Of a DNA stretch of 16,775 nucleotides, positions 1 to 7,359 are shown piece by piece; the stretch's first letter is position 1; the number at the start of each line of letters is the position of its first letter. The notes beneath the pieces were generated by a model. It was not told the origin of the DNA. It saw only the letters and a program-made list of their open reading frames with translations, and ran no database searches. The DNA is from Alphaproteobacteria bacterium (GTDB lineage: Bacteria > Pseudomonadota > Alphaproteobacteria > Micavibrionales > Micavibrionaceae): NCBI GenBank assembly GCA_016763095.1, contig JAESUK010000033.1:1-16775 (forward strand), written 5' to 3'. Both the position numbers and the translations under genes were made by a program.

Positions 1-511
1 CTGAGTTTTTAAAAACAACAGTGTTTCCCGCGATCAGGCTTTGGAAAACTGCCCAAATCACATTATTTGCAGGAACATTCCACGGCGAAATGGCGGCCAC
101 CACGCCATAAGGCACATGATGGACATGGTTTATTTCTGTGTCTGTTTCAAACGTCACAGAAGGAGATAAAGACTTTTCAGCATTCTCCAAAGACCAATCC
201 ATATAGGCGATGGCGCGATCAGTATTAAGATAGCCTTGTGTGATGGGCATACCCATTTCTTGGGTTTGGAGTGTTGCAATTTTTTCTCTGTTTTCTACAT
301 AGAGATCGCGGAGATTTTGTGCGTAGACGAGGCGTTCTTTTACCGTAAGCGCAGACCATGTAGGAAAGGCATCCTTTGCCGCACGTACTTTGGCCTGAAC
401 TTCTTCAGGTGAAGACATTTCAACATCGCCCAAAACTTCATAGTTTCTGGATGGGTTTGTCGAAATAATTGAATGTTGTGGGGATACAGGGTTTGGTGTC
501 GTGCTCATCAT
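1..511 (-). CDS. NAD(P)-dependent aldehyde dehydrogenase, N-terminal part (cut by window edge)
   Basis: The visible 170 codons match the N-terminal cofactor-binding part of the aldehyde dehydrogenase superfamily, which oxidises an aldehyde to a carboxylate with NAD(P)+. Key signs are PYGVVAAISPWNVP at about residues 134-147, holding the cofactor-contacting PWN motif, and VVFKNS at 165-170, whose Lys168 corresponds to the conserved cofactor-binding lysine. The catalytic Glu and Cys lie beyond the left edge, so substrate class cannot be set; semialdehyde-type enzymes are one possibility. Two ATGs are adjacent (511 and 508). AAGGA sits 4 nt before the first and 7 nt before the second, so 508 is equally plausible. 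It follows the acetyltransferase gene by 10 bp and is probably the third gene of a guaB operon. Confidence 0.88.
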   Translation of the reverse strand, partial: MMSTTPNPVSPQHSIISTNPSRNYEVLGDVEMSSPEEVQAKVRAAKDAFPTWSALTVKERLVYAQNLRDLYVENREKIATLQTQEMGMPITQGYLNTDRAIAYMDWSLENAEKSLSPSVTFETDTEINHVHHVPYGVVAAISPWNVPANNVIWAVFQSLIAGNTVVFKNS

Positions 512-521
512 ACTATCCTTG

Positions 522-1064
522 TCACTTTATAAGGTCTTTTAGATTGCGCCAACCATAGCACACTTCTTTTACTTTTGAGGGCCCGATCTCAATCATATGT
601 TTGCCGATTCGTTGCCCGCCCATTTTCTCGTAAAAGCTACAGGCGTTCTTATTCTTATCCAGCACCCAGAGGCAAACCCCAGATTGTCGGTTATCTTTTA
701 ACTTCTCGGCGGCATAAGACATGAGTGCCTTCCCGACCCCTTGCTTCCAGTAATCAGGAAGGATGTAGATTGCCAATATTTCAGAGGTGTATTGTGGGCG
801 TATGGTTGATTGTCCAGGGGGCATGGTTTCAACCTTGCTGTAGGACACAAAGCCAACAGGATGATCTTGTACATAGGCGATGGCGGCGTTGATGTCAGGG
901 TTTGATAACCACTTCTCCCAGCCAATTTCACGTTCATGGACAGACATTGAGTTTAAGAAATCTTGATCAACTGCGCCTGCATAGGCAGAGTGCCAGCCTT
1001 CAACGTGAAGAACCGCAAGAATTGCGACCTCTTCCTCGGAAGCAGGGGCAATCAGCAGAGACAT
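522..1064 (-). CDS. GNAT-family N-acetyltransferase
   Basis: A 180-residue protein with the whole GNAT fold, the family that moves an acetyl group from acetyl-CoA to an amine. Motif A is visible as ILAIYILP (about 96-103) followed by the pyrophosphate loop QGVGKAL (108-114). The C-terminal motif with LDKNKNACSFYEKMGG (135-150) is the usual helix-strand region ending in a Tyr and Gly. The length is typical of a single GNAT domain. The substrate cannot be told from sequence. The start lies 3 bp after the guaB stop and has no strong Shine-Dalgarno, which suggests translational coupling to guaB. The aldehyde dehydrogenase follows after 10 bp. Confidence 0.9.
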   Translation of the reverse strand: MSLLIAPASEEEVAILAVLHVEGWHSAYAGAVDQDFLNSMSVHEREIGWEKWLSNPDINAAIAYVQDHPVGFVSYSKVETMPPGQSTIRPQYTSEILAIYILPDYWKQGVGKALMSYAAEKLKDNRQSGVCLWVLDKNKNACSFYEKMGGQRIGKHMIEIGPSKVKEVCYGWRNLKDLIK

Positions 1065-1067
1065 GTT

Positions 1068-2546
1068 TTAGCTTTCAGTTCTGTAGTTAGGGGCTTCTGC
1101 CGTGATGGTTACATCATGGACATGGCTTTCGCGGTATCCAGCAGAGGACATTTTCATGAACTCAGTTTTTGTTTTCATTTCTTCAATTGTTGAACACCCT
1201 GTGTAGCCCATTGCAGCACGTAGTCCACCAACCAATTGATGCACAACGTTGCTGATAGAGCCTTTACATGCGACACGTCCTTCGATGCCCTCAGGCACAA
1301 GTTTTTGAGAATCTGTGACATTACCTTGGAAGTAACGATCGGCAGATCCACGTGTCATTGCTCCAACAGAGCCCATTCCACGATATGTTTTGTATGAGCG
1401 ACCTTGGTAGAGAATAACTTCACCCGGAGCTTCGTCAGTTCCTGCGAACATTGAACCAAGCATTACGGAGTCTGCACCCGCGGCGATGGCTTTTGCAAAA
1501 TCACCAGAGTATTTAATGCCACCGTCAGCAATGACTGGAATGCCAGATTTTCTACAAGCGAGGGCAACATCTTGGATGGCAGTGAGTTGTGGAACACCAA
1601 CACCTGCAACAATACGTGTTGTACAGATAGAGCCTGGTCCAATGCCGACTTTGACGGCATCAGCACCCGCATCAATGAGGGCCTTTGCCGCATCGCCTGT
1701 AGCAATGTTTCCGCCGATGATTTGAAGGTGTTTGGTATCAAGTGCACGGACAGCTTTGACCGTATCCAACACATTTTGTGAGTGACCGTGAGCCGTATCT
1801 ACAACAAGGACATCAAGCCCTGCTTCGACCATTGCTTCGGCACGTTCATATGCGCTCATGCCTGTTCCAACCGCGGCACCAACAAGAAGGCGACCTTTTG
1901 AGTCTTTGCTTGCGTTTGGAAAGAGGCGGGATTTTTCAATATCTTTTACCGTCATCAAACCAATGCAATTGAAAGCATCATCAACGATAAGAAGTTTTTC
2001 AATGCGGTGCTTATGAAGAATTTTTTTAGCGTCTTCTTTTGTTATGTCCTTTTTAACCGTTACTAGATTTTCTGAGGTCATTAATTCTTTAACAGGTGTA
2101 TCTGGGTTTTCAGCAAAGCGGACATCACGGTTGGTTAAGATCCCAACAAGTTTGCCATCTTTTTCTGTGACAGGAATGCTTGATATTCTGTTTTTGTGCA
2201 TAAGATCAAATGCATTTTCCAATGTCGCATCAGGACTTATTGTGATGGGTTCGAGCACCATGCCTGATTCAAAACGTTTTACTTTTCGAACAAGCGCCGC
2301 TTGAATATCAACATCCATGTTACGGTGCAGAATACCTAGTCCGCCGTTTTGTGCCATAGCAATTGCCATGTCAGCTTCGGTTACGGTATCCATTGCAGAG
2401 GATAGAATAGGAATGTTTAGATTGATAGACTTGGTCAGGCGCGTTGTCGTGTTTGCGTCATTTGGATGGATGTTAGATGCCGCTGGCAGCAACAATACAT
2501 CGTCAAATGTTAAACCGTCTCTTATGTTTTTTTGAAGAAGTCCCAT
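1068..2546 (-). CDS. guaB: Inosine-5'-monophosphate dehydrogenase
   Basis: Catalyses NAD+-dependent oxidation of IMP to XMP, the committed step of guanine nucleotide synthesis, in the cytoplasm. The 492-residue length is normal. The N-terminal GLTFDDVLLLPAAS (11-24) is the family signature. A Bateman module of two CBS domains spans roughly 95-210. The catalytic loop GPGSICTTR (303-311) holds the nucleophile Cys308. The phosphate-binding segment DGGIKYSGD (341-349), GSMFAGTDEAPGE (364-376), the flap Arg-Tyr pair (404-405) and EGIEGR (419-424) are all present, so the enzyme should be active. The start at 2546 has AGGA 8 nt upstream. It leads a probable three-gene unit with the acetyltransferase and aldehyde dehydrogenase and has its own promoter candidate in the 94-bp gap behind motB. 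Confidence 0.98.
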   Translation of the reverse strand: MGLLQKNIRDGLTFDDVLLLPAASNIHPNDANTTTRLTKSINLNIPILSSAMDTVTEADMAIAMAQNGGLGILHRNMDVDIQAALVRKVKRFESGMVLEPITISPDATLENAFDLMHKNRISSIPVTEKDGKLVGILTNRDVRFAENPDTPVKELMTSENLVTVKKDITKEDAKKILHKHRIEKLLIVDDAFNCIGLMTVKDIEKSRLFPNASKDSKGRLLVGAAVGTGMSAYERAEAMVEAGLDVLVVDTAHGHSQNVLDTVKAVRALDTKHLQIIGGNIATGDAAKALIDAGADAVKVGIGPGSICTTRIVAGVGVPQLTAIQDVALACRKSGIPVIADGGIKYSGDFAKAIAAGADSVMLGSMFAGTDEAPGEVILYQGRSYKTYRGMGSVGAMTRGSADRYFQGNVTDSQKLVPEGIEGRVACKGSISNVVHQLVGGLRAAMGYTGCSTIEEMKTKTEFMKMSSAGYRESHVHDVTITAEAPNYRTES

Positions 2547-2588
2547 GCTGCAAATCCTATCGTTAGTAGCTATTGAATTTGCAGTGTA

Positions 2589-2616
2589 CTTATAGGGAGT
2601 TTATGTCGAAAGTAAA
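2589..2616 (-). promoter_or_regulatory. Candidate sigma70-type promoter for guaB
   Basis: Read on the minus strand, the motB-guaB gap contains TTTACT (2611-2616), a 16-bp spacer and TATAAG (2589-2594), ending 42 bp upstream of the guaB ATG. TATAAG matches the -10 consensus at five of six positions and TTTACT matches the -35 at four of six. No terminator-like hairpin was seen between motB and guaB, so read-through from motB is also possible. Confidence 0.45.
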
Positions 2617-2640
2617 GAATAAATCACGATAAGATTAAAA

Positions 2641-3618
2641 TTAAGGGAATTGAACGCTTCCACGAGATCTTTGATAGTTCTTAGGCTTTTTTGGTGCGTT
2701 GTTATTTGTGTTCACACCTCCGCCAGACCCATTTGTGATGGATTCTTTAAGGATAATAATACTGATGCGCCGGTTTTTGCTATCAAGTGGATTATCTTTA
2801 TTAAGGTGATCTGTGTCGGATTTTCCAACAACGTTGGCAATTTTAGACATGGGCACACCATTGGCAACTAGTGCGCGACGTGATGCGTTCGCACGGTCTG
2901 CGGAAAGCTCCCAGTTTGTATAGCCACCATTGCCGCGGAAAGGTTTTCCGTCAGTATGTCCACGAATGGAAATGTCATTGGACATTGTTTTTACAATTTT
3001 TGCGACAAGGGTCATAAGCTTTTGTGTCTTATCAAACATCTTCGCACTTCCTGATGCGAACATTGGCTTTCCTTGTTGATCGACGATTTGAATACGTAAA
3101 CCTTCGCTTGTCATATCGACCAGTAGGTTTTTTGACAGTTCTTTAAGTTCGGGATCGTTACGGATAGCTTGTTGTAGTTTTTCACTTGCCTCCATGAAGT
3201 CTTTTTCTTCTTGCTCCGCTTTGAGTTTTTCAAACTGATTGGCATTGACGTGTTTTAGATCTCTGTCGCTTGCGTTCGTTTGTTGCTCGGTGCGTGAAAG
3301 AGGTGGGACGGGAGGTGTGAGCATTTCACTCATCGCGCCAACTTTGGAAATAGATGTTCCACCCAGTACGCCATCGGCTCCTGATTCTACTTTTGAAACT
3401 TTCGGGTGTGTGGGGTCGATAAAGAAGGCGGCAAGCTCGGCCTTTTGTTCATCCGTTGTAACGTTCAAAAGCCATAGCAATAAAAATAGCGCCATCATTG
3501 CGGTTACAAAATCCGCATATGCAACTTTCCACGCGCCACCATGATGTGCTGCGGCACTTTTCTTAACCCGTTTTATAATGATGGGTTGCGCATTTTTATC
3601 TGACTTGTTGCTTGCCAT
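2641..3618 (-). CDS. motB: Flagellar stator protein MotB
   Basis: MotB anchors the stator to peptidoglycan and forms the proton channel with MotA. The 325-residue protein has a short basic N-terminus, the plug-adjacent signature HHGGAWKVAYADFVTAMMAL (25-44) and one membrane helix (about 33-53). Asp36 is the expected proton-carrying residue, equivalent to Asp32 of Escherichia coli. A variable linker follows (55-165). The C-terminal OmpA-like peptidoglycan-binding domain (about 175-290) includes GHTDG (220-224), NWELSADRANASRR (235-248) and NRRISI (282-287). A Gly/Asn/Lys-rich tail of about 35 residues extends past the OmpA domain. The gene starts 18 bp after motA and is surely co-transcribed with it. 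Its Shine-Dalgarno is weak. Confidence 0.96.
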   Translation of the reverse strand: MASNKSDKNAQPIIIKRVKKSAAAHHGGAWKVAYADFVTAMMALFLLLWLLNVTTDEQKAELAAFFIDPTHPKVSKVESGADGVLGGTSISKVGAMSEMLTPPVPPLSRTEQQTNASDRDLKHVNANQFEKLKAEQEEKDFMEASEKLQQAIRNDPELKELSKNLLVDMTSEGLRIQIVDQQGKPMFASGSAKMFDKTQKLMTLVAKIVKTMSNDISIRGHTDGKPFRGNGGYTNWELSADRANASRRALVANGVPMSKIANVVGKSDTDHLNKDNPLDSKNRRISIIILKESITNGSGGGVNTNNNAPKKPKNYQRSRGSVQFP

Positions 3619-3636
3619 GTCGTGCTTTTCTTCTCT

Positions 3637-4530
3637 CTATAAAGGAGATGGGAGTTGGTTCACGTAGTCCTCAAGCTCGAGGAATTCAGGCTGAACACTC
3701 GAAGGAAGAAGCTTCCGTGCAAATTCAATAGACACTTGTGGCGCCGCCCCTTGAAGATATGCAAGGATACCAACCTTAATAGATTTGTAATACATAACTT
3801 CTGATTCTGCGCGACCTAATATAGCAAGTGCAATTGGTGATACAAATGCATATCCAAGCCACACGCCTAAGAAGGTACCTGTAAGCGCGGCACCGATGAG
3901 CTTCCCAAGAACCTCAGGTGGCTCCGCGATAGAGGCCATTGTTTTGATGATCCCAAGCACAGCGGCAACAATACCGAGTGCAGGTAAGCTGTCTGCAAGC
4001 GTTTGTAGGGCATGCCCTGGCTGTGAATGGTGGTGTTCGATAGTTTCGATTTCCAGATCCATCAAAGCCTCTAATTCATGGGGGTTTTCATTGCCGAGTG
4101 AAATAATTCTTAGATAATCACAGACAAAAAGAACAGCTTCATGGTTTCGGGAAAATTTAGGGAACTGGTTAAAAAGCTCACTATTTTCTGGGTCTTCAAT
4201 ATGTTGTTCCATTGCCAACCAGCCCTTCGTTCGTGCGAGCTTGAAGATTGAGTATAAAAGTCCGAGCATTTGAAGATAGTCGTCTTTTGAGTGTGCGAGT
4301 GGTTGCTTGAGCGCTCTAAAAGATTTCAGGGTGAATTTAACTTGATCGGGGGTGTTTGCGATTAAAAATGAGCTGATCGCAATTCCTAGAATAATAACAA
4401 GTTCCCCAGGGAGCGCTGGTAGAAACATGCTGCGCATAACCCCTGAAATCAGGGTCATATTAAAGTGGGCAGCCATTACAAAGCCGCCACTTGTGCATAG
4501 AAGAACTAGAAAAATACCTAAAAATTTCAT
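3637..4530 (-). CDS. motA: Flagellar stator protein MotA
   Basis: MotA is the inner-membrane stator subunit that couples proton flow to torque on the rotor. The 297-residue length is typical. Hydrophobic segments lie at about 1-22, 40-60, 176-200 and 208-238, giving the expected four membrane helices with a large cytoplasmic loop between the second and third. In that loop Arg100 and Glu108 keep the spacing of the rotor-contact residues Arg90/Glu98 of E. coli MotA. The channel prolines are present as Pro183 in SLPALG and Pro232 in VSPIALA. It precedes motB by 18 bp. AAGGA lies 11 nt before the ATG, a long but possible spacing. No other flagellar gene is nearby. Confidence 0.96.
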   Translation of the reverse strand: MKFLGIFLVLLCTSGGFVMAAHFNMTLISGVMRSMFLPALPGELVIILGIAISSFLIANTPDQVKFTLKSFRALKQPLAHSKDDYLQMLGLLYSIFKLARTKGWLAMEQHIEDPENSELFNQFPKFSRNHEAVLFVCDYLRIISLGNENPHELEALMDLEIETIEHHHSQPGHALQTLADSLPALGIVAAVLGIIKTMASIAEPPEVLGKLIGAALTGTFLGVWLGYAFVSPIALAILGRAESEVMYYKSIKVGILAYLQGAAPQVSIEFARKLLPSSVQPEFLELEDYVNQLPSPL

Positions 4531-4589
4531 GTTATTGGGAGTCCTTAAGTCGTGTAAGTATTATGCCGATTAAATAGCACCTGATCTAT

Positions 4590-4618
4590 AAGATACTGTA
4601 TTTGCTAATTTACCTCAA
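4590..4618 (-). promoter_or_regulatory. Candidate promoter for motA-motB
   Basis: On the minus strand TTGAGG (4613-4618) and TATCTT (4590-4595) are separated by exactly 17 bp in the 97-bp hemB-motA gap, each matching the sigma70 hexamers at four of six positions. A second possible -10, CATAAT, lies closer to motA but has no good -35 partner. No factor-independent terminator for hemB was found here, so motAB may be partly read from hemB. Confidence 0.3.
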
Positions 4619-4627
4619 GCCACCATT

Positions 4628-5638
4628 TTAACGGTCGTTTAGAATCTTTGCGGCATCATTTGCAGAGTATGTTAAAATCCCATCTGCGCCCGCGCGCTTA
4701 AAGGACAGAAGTGTTTCCATCATTGTTGTTTCATAATCGATCCAGCCGTTGGCACTTGCGGCCTTGAGCATGGCATATTCACCGCTGACATTATACGCGA
4801 ACGTTGGCATTTTGAACGTGCTTTTCACACGGTATAGTATGTCTAAGTAAGCAAGCCCCGGTTTTACCATGACCATATCTGCGCCTTCAAGAATGTCTTG
4901 TTCGGTTTCACGCATGGCTTCTTCAGCGTTGGCGGGGTCCATTTGATATGTTTTACGGTCTTTTGCAACATGTTCATATTTTCCAAGGGCGCATCCAGCA
5001 GCATCACGGAAGGGCCCATAATATGTTGAGGCGAATTTCGCGGCGTAGGCCATGATGGGCACATTTCCAAGGCTACTTTCATCAAGTGCTGCGCGGATAG
5101 CCCCAACTTGCCCGTCCATCATGCCCGATGGTGCGATGATGTCTGCCCCTGCTTCGGCGGCAATGATGGCTTGTTTTGCAATATTTTCAAGCGTTGCATC
5201 ATTGTCAACATCACCATTTTCGGCAATTGGTCCACAATGTCCGTGATCTGTATATTCACAAAAACAGACATCGCCAATGACGAGGCTGTCGGGTACGGCA
5301 TCTTTGGCGCGTGAAATCATGCGATCTAAGAGCCCTCCTTTTTTCATGGAGTCGGTGCCTTCGTCATCTTTATGATGGGATACCCCAAAGAGAATGAAGC
5401 TTTTAACGCCATTTTTTTCACTATCTTTTAAAAACTGAGTGAGGCTTTCTTCGGTTTCACGAAATACGCCAGGCATAGATTTAATGGGTTGTCGTTCGGA
5501 GATTCCTTCATCGACAAAGATAGGAAGAATGAGGTCATGTGTTGAAAGATGTGTCTCTCTCACCATGTCCCGCAAGGTTGGGGTTTGTCTTAGACGTCTT
5601 AGTCTTGTCTCTGGAATGTAGCGCGTCGATGTCATCAT
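4628..5638 (-). CDS. hemB: Delta-aminolevulinic acid dehydratase (porphobilinogen synthase)
   Basis: Condenses two 5-aminolevulinate molecules into porphobilinogen, the second step of tetrapyrrole synthesis, in the cytosol. The 336-residue protein is full length. Lys201 in YAAKFAS and Lys259 in MVKPG are the two active-site lysines, the latter forming the Schiff base. The metal-site segment DVCFCEYTDHGHCG (123-136) has three cysteines (125, 127, 135), the zinc-binding type, not the Asp-rich magnesium type known from Bradyrhizobium. Two ATGs are adjacent (5638 and 5635); AAGGGG is 4 nt before the first and 7 nt before the second. It is divergent from the MarR-family gene across a 169-bp control region and is followed by motAB. 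Confidence 0.97.
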   Translation of the reverse strand: MMTSTRYIPETRLRRLRQTPTLRDMVRETHLSTHDLILPIFVDEGISERQPIKSMPGVFRETEESLTQFLKDSEKNGVKSFILFGVSHHKDDEGTDSMKKGGLLDRMISRAKDAVPDSLVIGDVCFCEYTDHGHCGPIAENGDVDNDATLENIAKQAIIAAEAGADIIAPSGMMDGQVGAIRAALDESSLGNVPIMAYAAKFASTYYGPFRDAAGCALGKYEHVAKDRKTYQMDPANAEEAMRETEQDILEGADMVMVKPGLAYLDILYRVKSTFKMPTFAYNVSGEYAMLKAASANGWIDYETTMMETLLSFKRAGADGILTYSANDAAKILNDR

Positions 5639-5688
5639 TGTTCCCCTTCTTGAATTTTATTTTCTTCTGCTTTTGTGAAAACCAAGTT

Positions 5689-5716
5689 TTTACTTTTCCT
5701 TCATAAGCAGTATGAT
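5689..5716 (+). promoter_or_regulatory. Candidate promoter for the MarR-family gene
   Basis: TTTACT (5689-5694), a 16-bp spacer and TATGAT (5711-5716) resemble a sigma70 promoter; TATGAT matches five of six -10 positions. The same -35 hexamer and spacing occur in the guaB promoter candidate. It would leave a leader of roughly 85 nt before the GTG at 5808, and the leader would carry the palindrome at 5729-5749. Confidence 0.35.
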
Positions 5717-5728
5717 ATGATGTAATCC

Positions 5729-5749
5729 AGTTGTCATTATAAGGCAACT
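5729..5749. promoter_or_regulatory. Candidate MarR-type operator between hemB and the regulator gene
   Basis: A 21-bp imperfect palindrome made of AGTTGTC, a 7-bp AT-only centre and GGCAACT; the 7-bp arms pair at six of seven positions. The centre contains, on the minus strand, a perfect TATAAT (5736-5741) placed about 95 bp before hemB, so a protein bound here could block hemB transcription. It also lies downstream of the candidate promoter for the MarR-family gene, fitting autoregulation. MarR proteins typically bind such 16-21 bp palindromes between divergent genes; that the adjacent regulator binds here is inference. Confidence 0.45.
5736..5741 (-). promoter_or_regulatory. Candidate -10 element for hemB
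   Basis: A perfect TATAAT on the minus strand, about 95 bp upstream of the hemB start. No strong -35 was found at 16-18 bp; the best upstream match is TTTAGA at 15 bp. It lies inside the palindrome proposed as an operator. Confidence 0.35.
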
Positions 5750-5807
5750 CTATTAATCTAAATGGATATGTAGCAAAAATAATTTATAACCCGAATGGAG
5801 AAGATTT

Positions 5808-6263
5808 GTGACAACCCCTTATTATGAAGCGATTCAGTTAATTGAGCGCCTACATCGTTACTTTCTTGACGTTGTAAAGGTTGAGCTGGATAGGTCAAAT
5901 ACTCAAGATATCAACAATGTTCAAACAATGATTTTACACAGTATCGGACATGATGAGCTGACGGTTGGGGAGTTAACGCTTCGTGGCTATTACCTTGGTT
6001 CTAATGTGTCTTATAATGTGAAGAAAATGGTTGAGAATGGTTACTTGGATCAAGCGCGTTCGGTTCATGACAAGCGTTCTATTCGTGTTAAGTTGACCGA
6101 AAAAGGTATGGCGCTTCACGGTGTTATCGACACAATGTTCAAAACACATGAAGAAAACCTTGCGGGTACGGCGCTTTCAGATGAGCGTTTGAAGGAAACA
6201 AGCGATACATTAAAAATGTTAGAGCGTTTTTGGAATTCTCAAGTGAGTTTCGGAGGCCTATAA
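5808..6263 (+). CDS. ldtR: MarR-family winged-helix regulator, LdtR-like
   Basis: A 151-residue DNA-binding regulator of the MarR family. A recognition helix region with GSNVSYNVKKMVENGYL (64-80) is followed by the wing DKRSIRVKLTEKG (88-100), and long helices at both ends would form the dimer interface. The N-terminal LIERLHRYFLDVVKVELDRS (11-30) and the RGYYLGSNVSYN block resemble LdtR of Rhizobiales and Liberibacter, which controls an L,D-transpeptidase and stress genes; this assignment is from memory. The start is GTG at 5808, chosen because GGAG lies 7 nt upstream. It is divergent from hemB, as in related bacteria, and sits just before the Dot/Icm block, so it is a candidate regulator of that block as well as of itself. 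The symbol is tentative. Confidence 0.82.
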   Translation: MTTPYYEAIQLIERLHRYFLDVVKVELDRSNTQDINNVQTMILHSIGHDELTVGELTLRGYYLGSNVSYNVKKMVENGYLDQARSVHDKRSIRVKLTEKGMALHGVIDTMFKTHEENLAGTALSDERLKETSDTLKMLERFWNSQVSFGGL

Positions 6264-6272
6264 TTTGTAAAA

Positions 6273-6331
6273 AGAAAGAATTTGTCTGGAGTGATGCGTA
6301 TATTGCAAAACTTGGGCTTGTCATTCTTTCT
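6273..6331. repeat. Inverted repeat in the ldtR-dotI gap
   Basis: AGAAAGAAT (6273-6281) and its exact reverse complement ATTCTTTCT (6323-6331) are separated by 41 bases. The arms are AT-rich and the loop is long, with no following T-run, so this is not a convincing intrinsic terminator. The right arm overlaps the spacer of the candidate dotI promoter, so it could instead be a regulatory site. Chance is also possible. Confidence 0.25.
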
Positions 6332-6346
6332 ATCTAATAATACAGT
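6318..6346 (+). promoter_or_regulatory. Candidate promoter of the Dot/Icm gene block
   Basis: TTGTCA (6318-6323), a 17-bp spacer and TACAGT (6341-6346) make a sigma70-like promoter about 40 bp upstream of the dotI ATG. TTGTCA matches the -35 at five of six positions, TACAGT the -10 at four of six. ACAG and CTGT (6342-6354) form a small palindrome across the -10. The 8-mer TTGTCATT here also occurs within the ldtR operator candidate (5731-5738). Confidence 0.4.
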
Positions 6347-6385
6347 ATATCTGTTATAACCCACTCTATATTTTAGAATGTTCAA

Positions 6386-7309
6386 ATGAGTAAGCCAGAA
6401 GAAAATCTAAGTACGACTCCGCAATCCAAACCTCAAGCTCAGCCCCAAGCTCAGCCTCAGGAAGGACAAGCAAGTGCGCCACCGGTTGCAACGCCTGTTG
6501 CGACCACACCTGCTGTCGCTGTTGTAGAAGCTGTGACGCCACCGGTTGCCCCTGTTGCGATGGAGACGCCTCCAGCGATGGAAACTCCAAAAGAAACTGT
6601 GGCCCCAGAAGAGCCTGCGGCGAAGCAGGTTGCAAAGAAGCCTGTTGCTAAGAAAAAAGGTAAGAAGGGAGCGATGCCCCCAAAACCGCCAGCGGCAACA
6701 AAGGGGTTAGAGGCTGTTGTTCTTCGTAATAACTTTTACCGAGATGGTTATCGTCTGATCAAGTTCGTTGCGGTTTTGCAGGCGTTTGTGTTGTTGGTCT
6801 TGGCGGGAACTGTATTCTGGATGGTGAAAAGTCAAAAGGTTGAACATGTTTATTTCGCGACGACGGAAGATGGTCGTTTGGTTAAGATGTCTGCTTTATC
6901 AGAGCCAAACCTTAGTACACCAGCTTTGATGTCATGGTCTGCACAGGCGTTGGCGCAAACAATGACATTTGGTTTCCATGATTACAGAAAGCGTCTTCAA
7001 GAATCTTCACGATTCTTTACGCGGCCAGGTTGGGCGAAGTTTACAGAGGCGCTTGAGAGATCGGGTATTATGGAGACCGTTGAAGCAAACCAACAAGTTG
7101 TAACGGCTGCACCAAGAAGCGCCCCTGTGGTTGTTCAAGAAGGTATTGTGAATGGTCGTTATGAGTGGATTGTTGAGGTTCCGATGAATATTACATATAA
7201 GGCGGGGTCTAAAGTTCGGTCAGATTCGCCGACTGTGAGATTGAAGATAGTACGTGTTCCAAAGCTTGAGAATGCGCATGGTGTAGGTATAGAACAGTGG
7301 TTGCAGTAA
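6386..7309 (+). CDS. dotI: Type IVB secretion protein DotI/IcmL
   Basis: DotI is an inner-membrane core component of Dot/Icm systems whose periplasmic domain has a VirB8-like fold. Residues 115-307 match the family: FYRDGYR (117-123) just before a single membrane helix (about 126-147), YFATTEDGR (156-164), FHDYRKRLQESSRFF in the middle, GIVNGRYEW, and the terminal block VRVPKLENAHGVGIEQW. Legionella DotI is about 212 residues and has FYRD near its N-terminus; this protein has about 110 extra cytoplasmic residues rich in Pro, Gln, Ala and Val, ending in a basic stretch (KKPVAKKKGKKG). That tail contains 12-bp repeats encoding PQAQ. The start at 6386 is the first ATG in frame but has only a weak Shine-Dalgarno. 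No dotJ/icmM gene precedes it. dotH follows after 50 bp. Confidence 0.95.
   Translation: MSKPEENLSTTPQSKPQAQPQAQPQEGQASAPPVATPVATTPAVAVVEAVTPPVAPVAMETPPAMETPKETVAPEEPAAKQVAKKPVAKKKGKKGAMPPKPPAATKGLEAVVLRNNFYRDGYRLIKFVAVLQAFVLLVLAGTVFWMVKSQKVEHVYFATTEDGRLVKMSALSEPNLSTPALMSWSAQALAQTMTFGFHDYRKRLQESSRFFTRPGWAKFTEALERSGIMETVEANQQVVTAAPRSAPVVVQEGIVNGRYEWIVEVPMNITYKAGSKVRSDSPTVRLKIVRVPKLENAHGVGIEQWLQ
6431..6460 (+). repeat. 12-bp tandem repeat in dotI encoding PQAQ
   Basis: Two near-identical 12-bp units (CCTCAAGCTCAG, then the same with CCC as first codon) and a partial third encode a Pro-Gln-Ala-Gln run in the cytoplasmic tail of DotI. A 13-bp direct repeat, CGCCACCGGTTGC, also occurs at 6477-6489 and 6537-6549 in the same tail. 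Such repeats are prone to copy-number change and would vary tail length without breaking the frame. Confidence 0.7.
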
Positions 7310-7359
7310 TCGTTGTTTTTAACAAAATTTGAAAGTGGTTTATTTAAGTAGGTATATAT

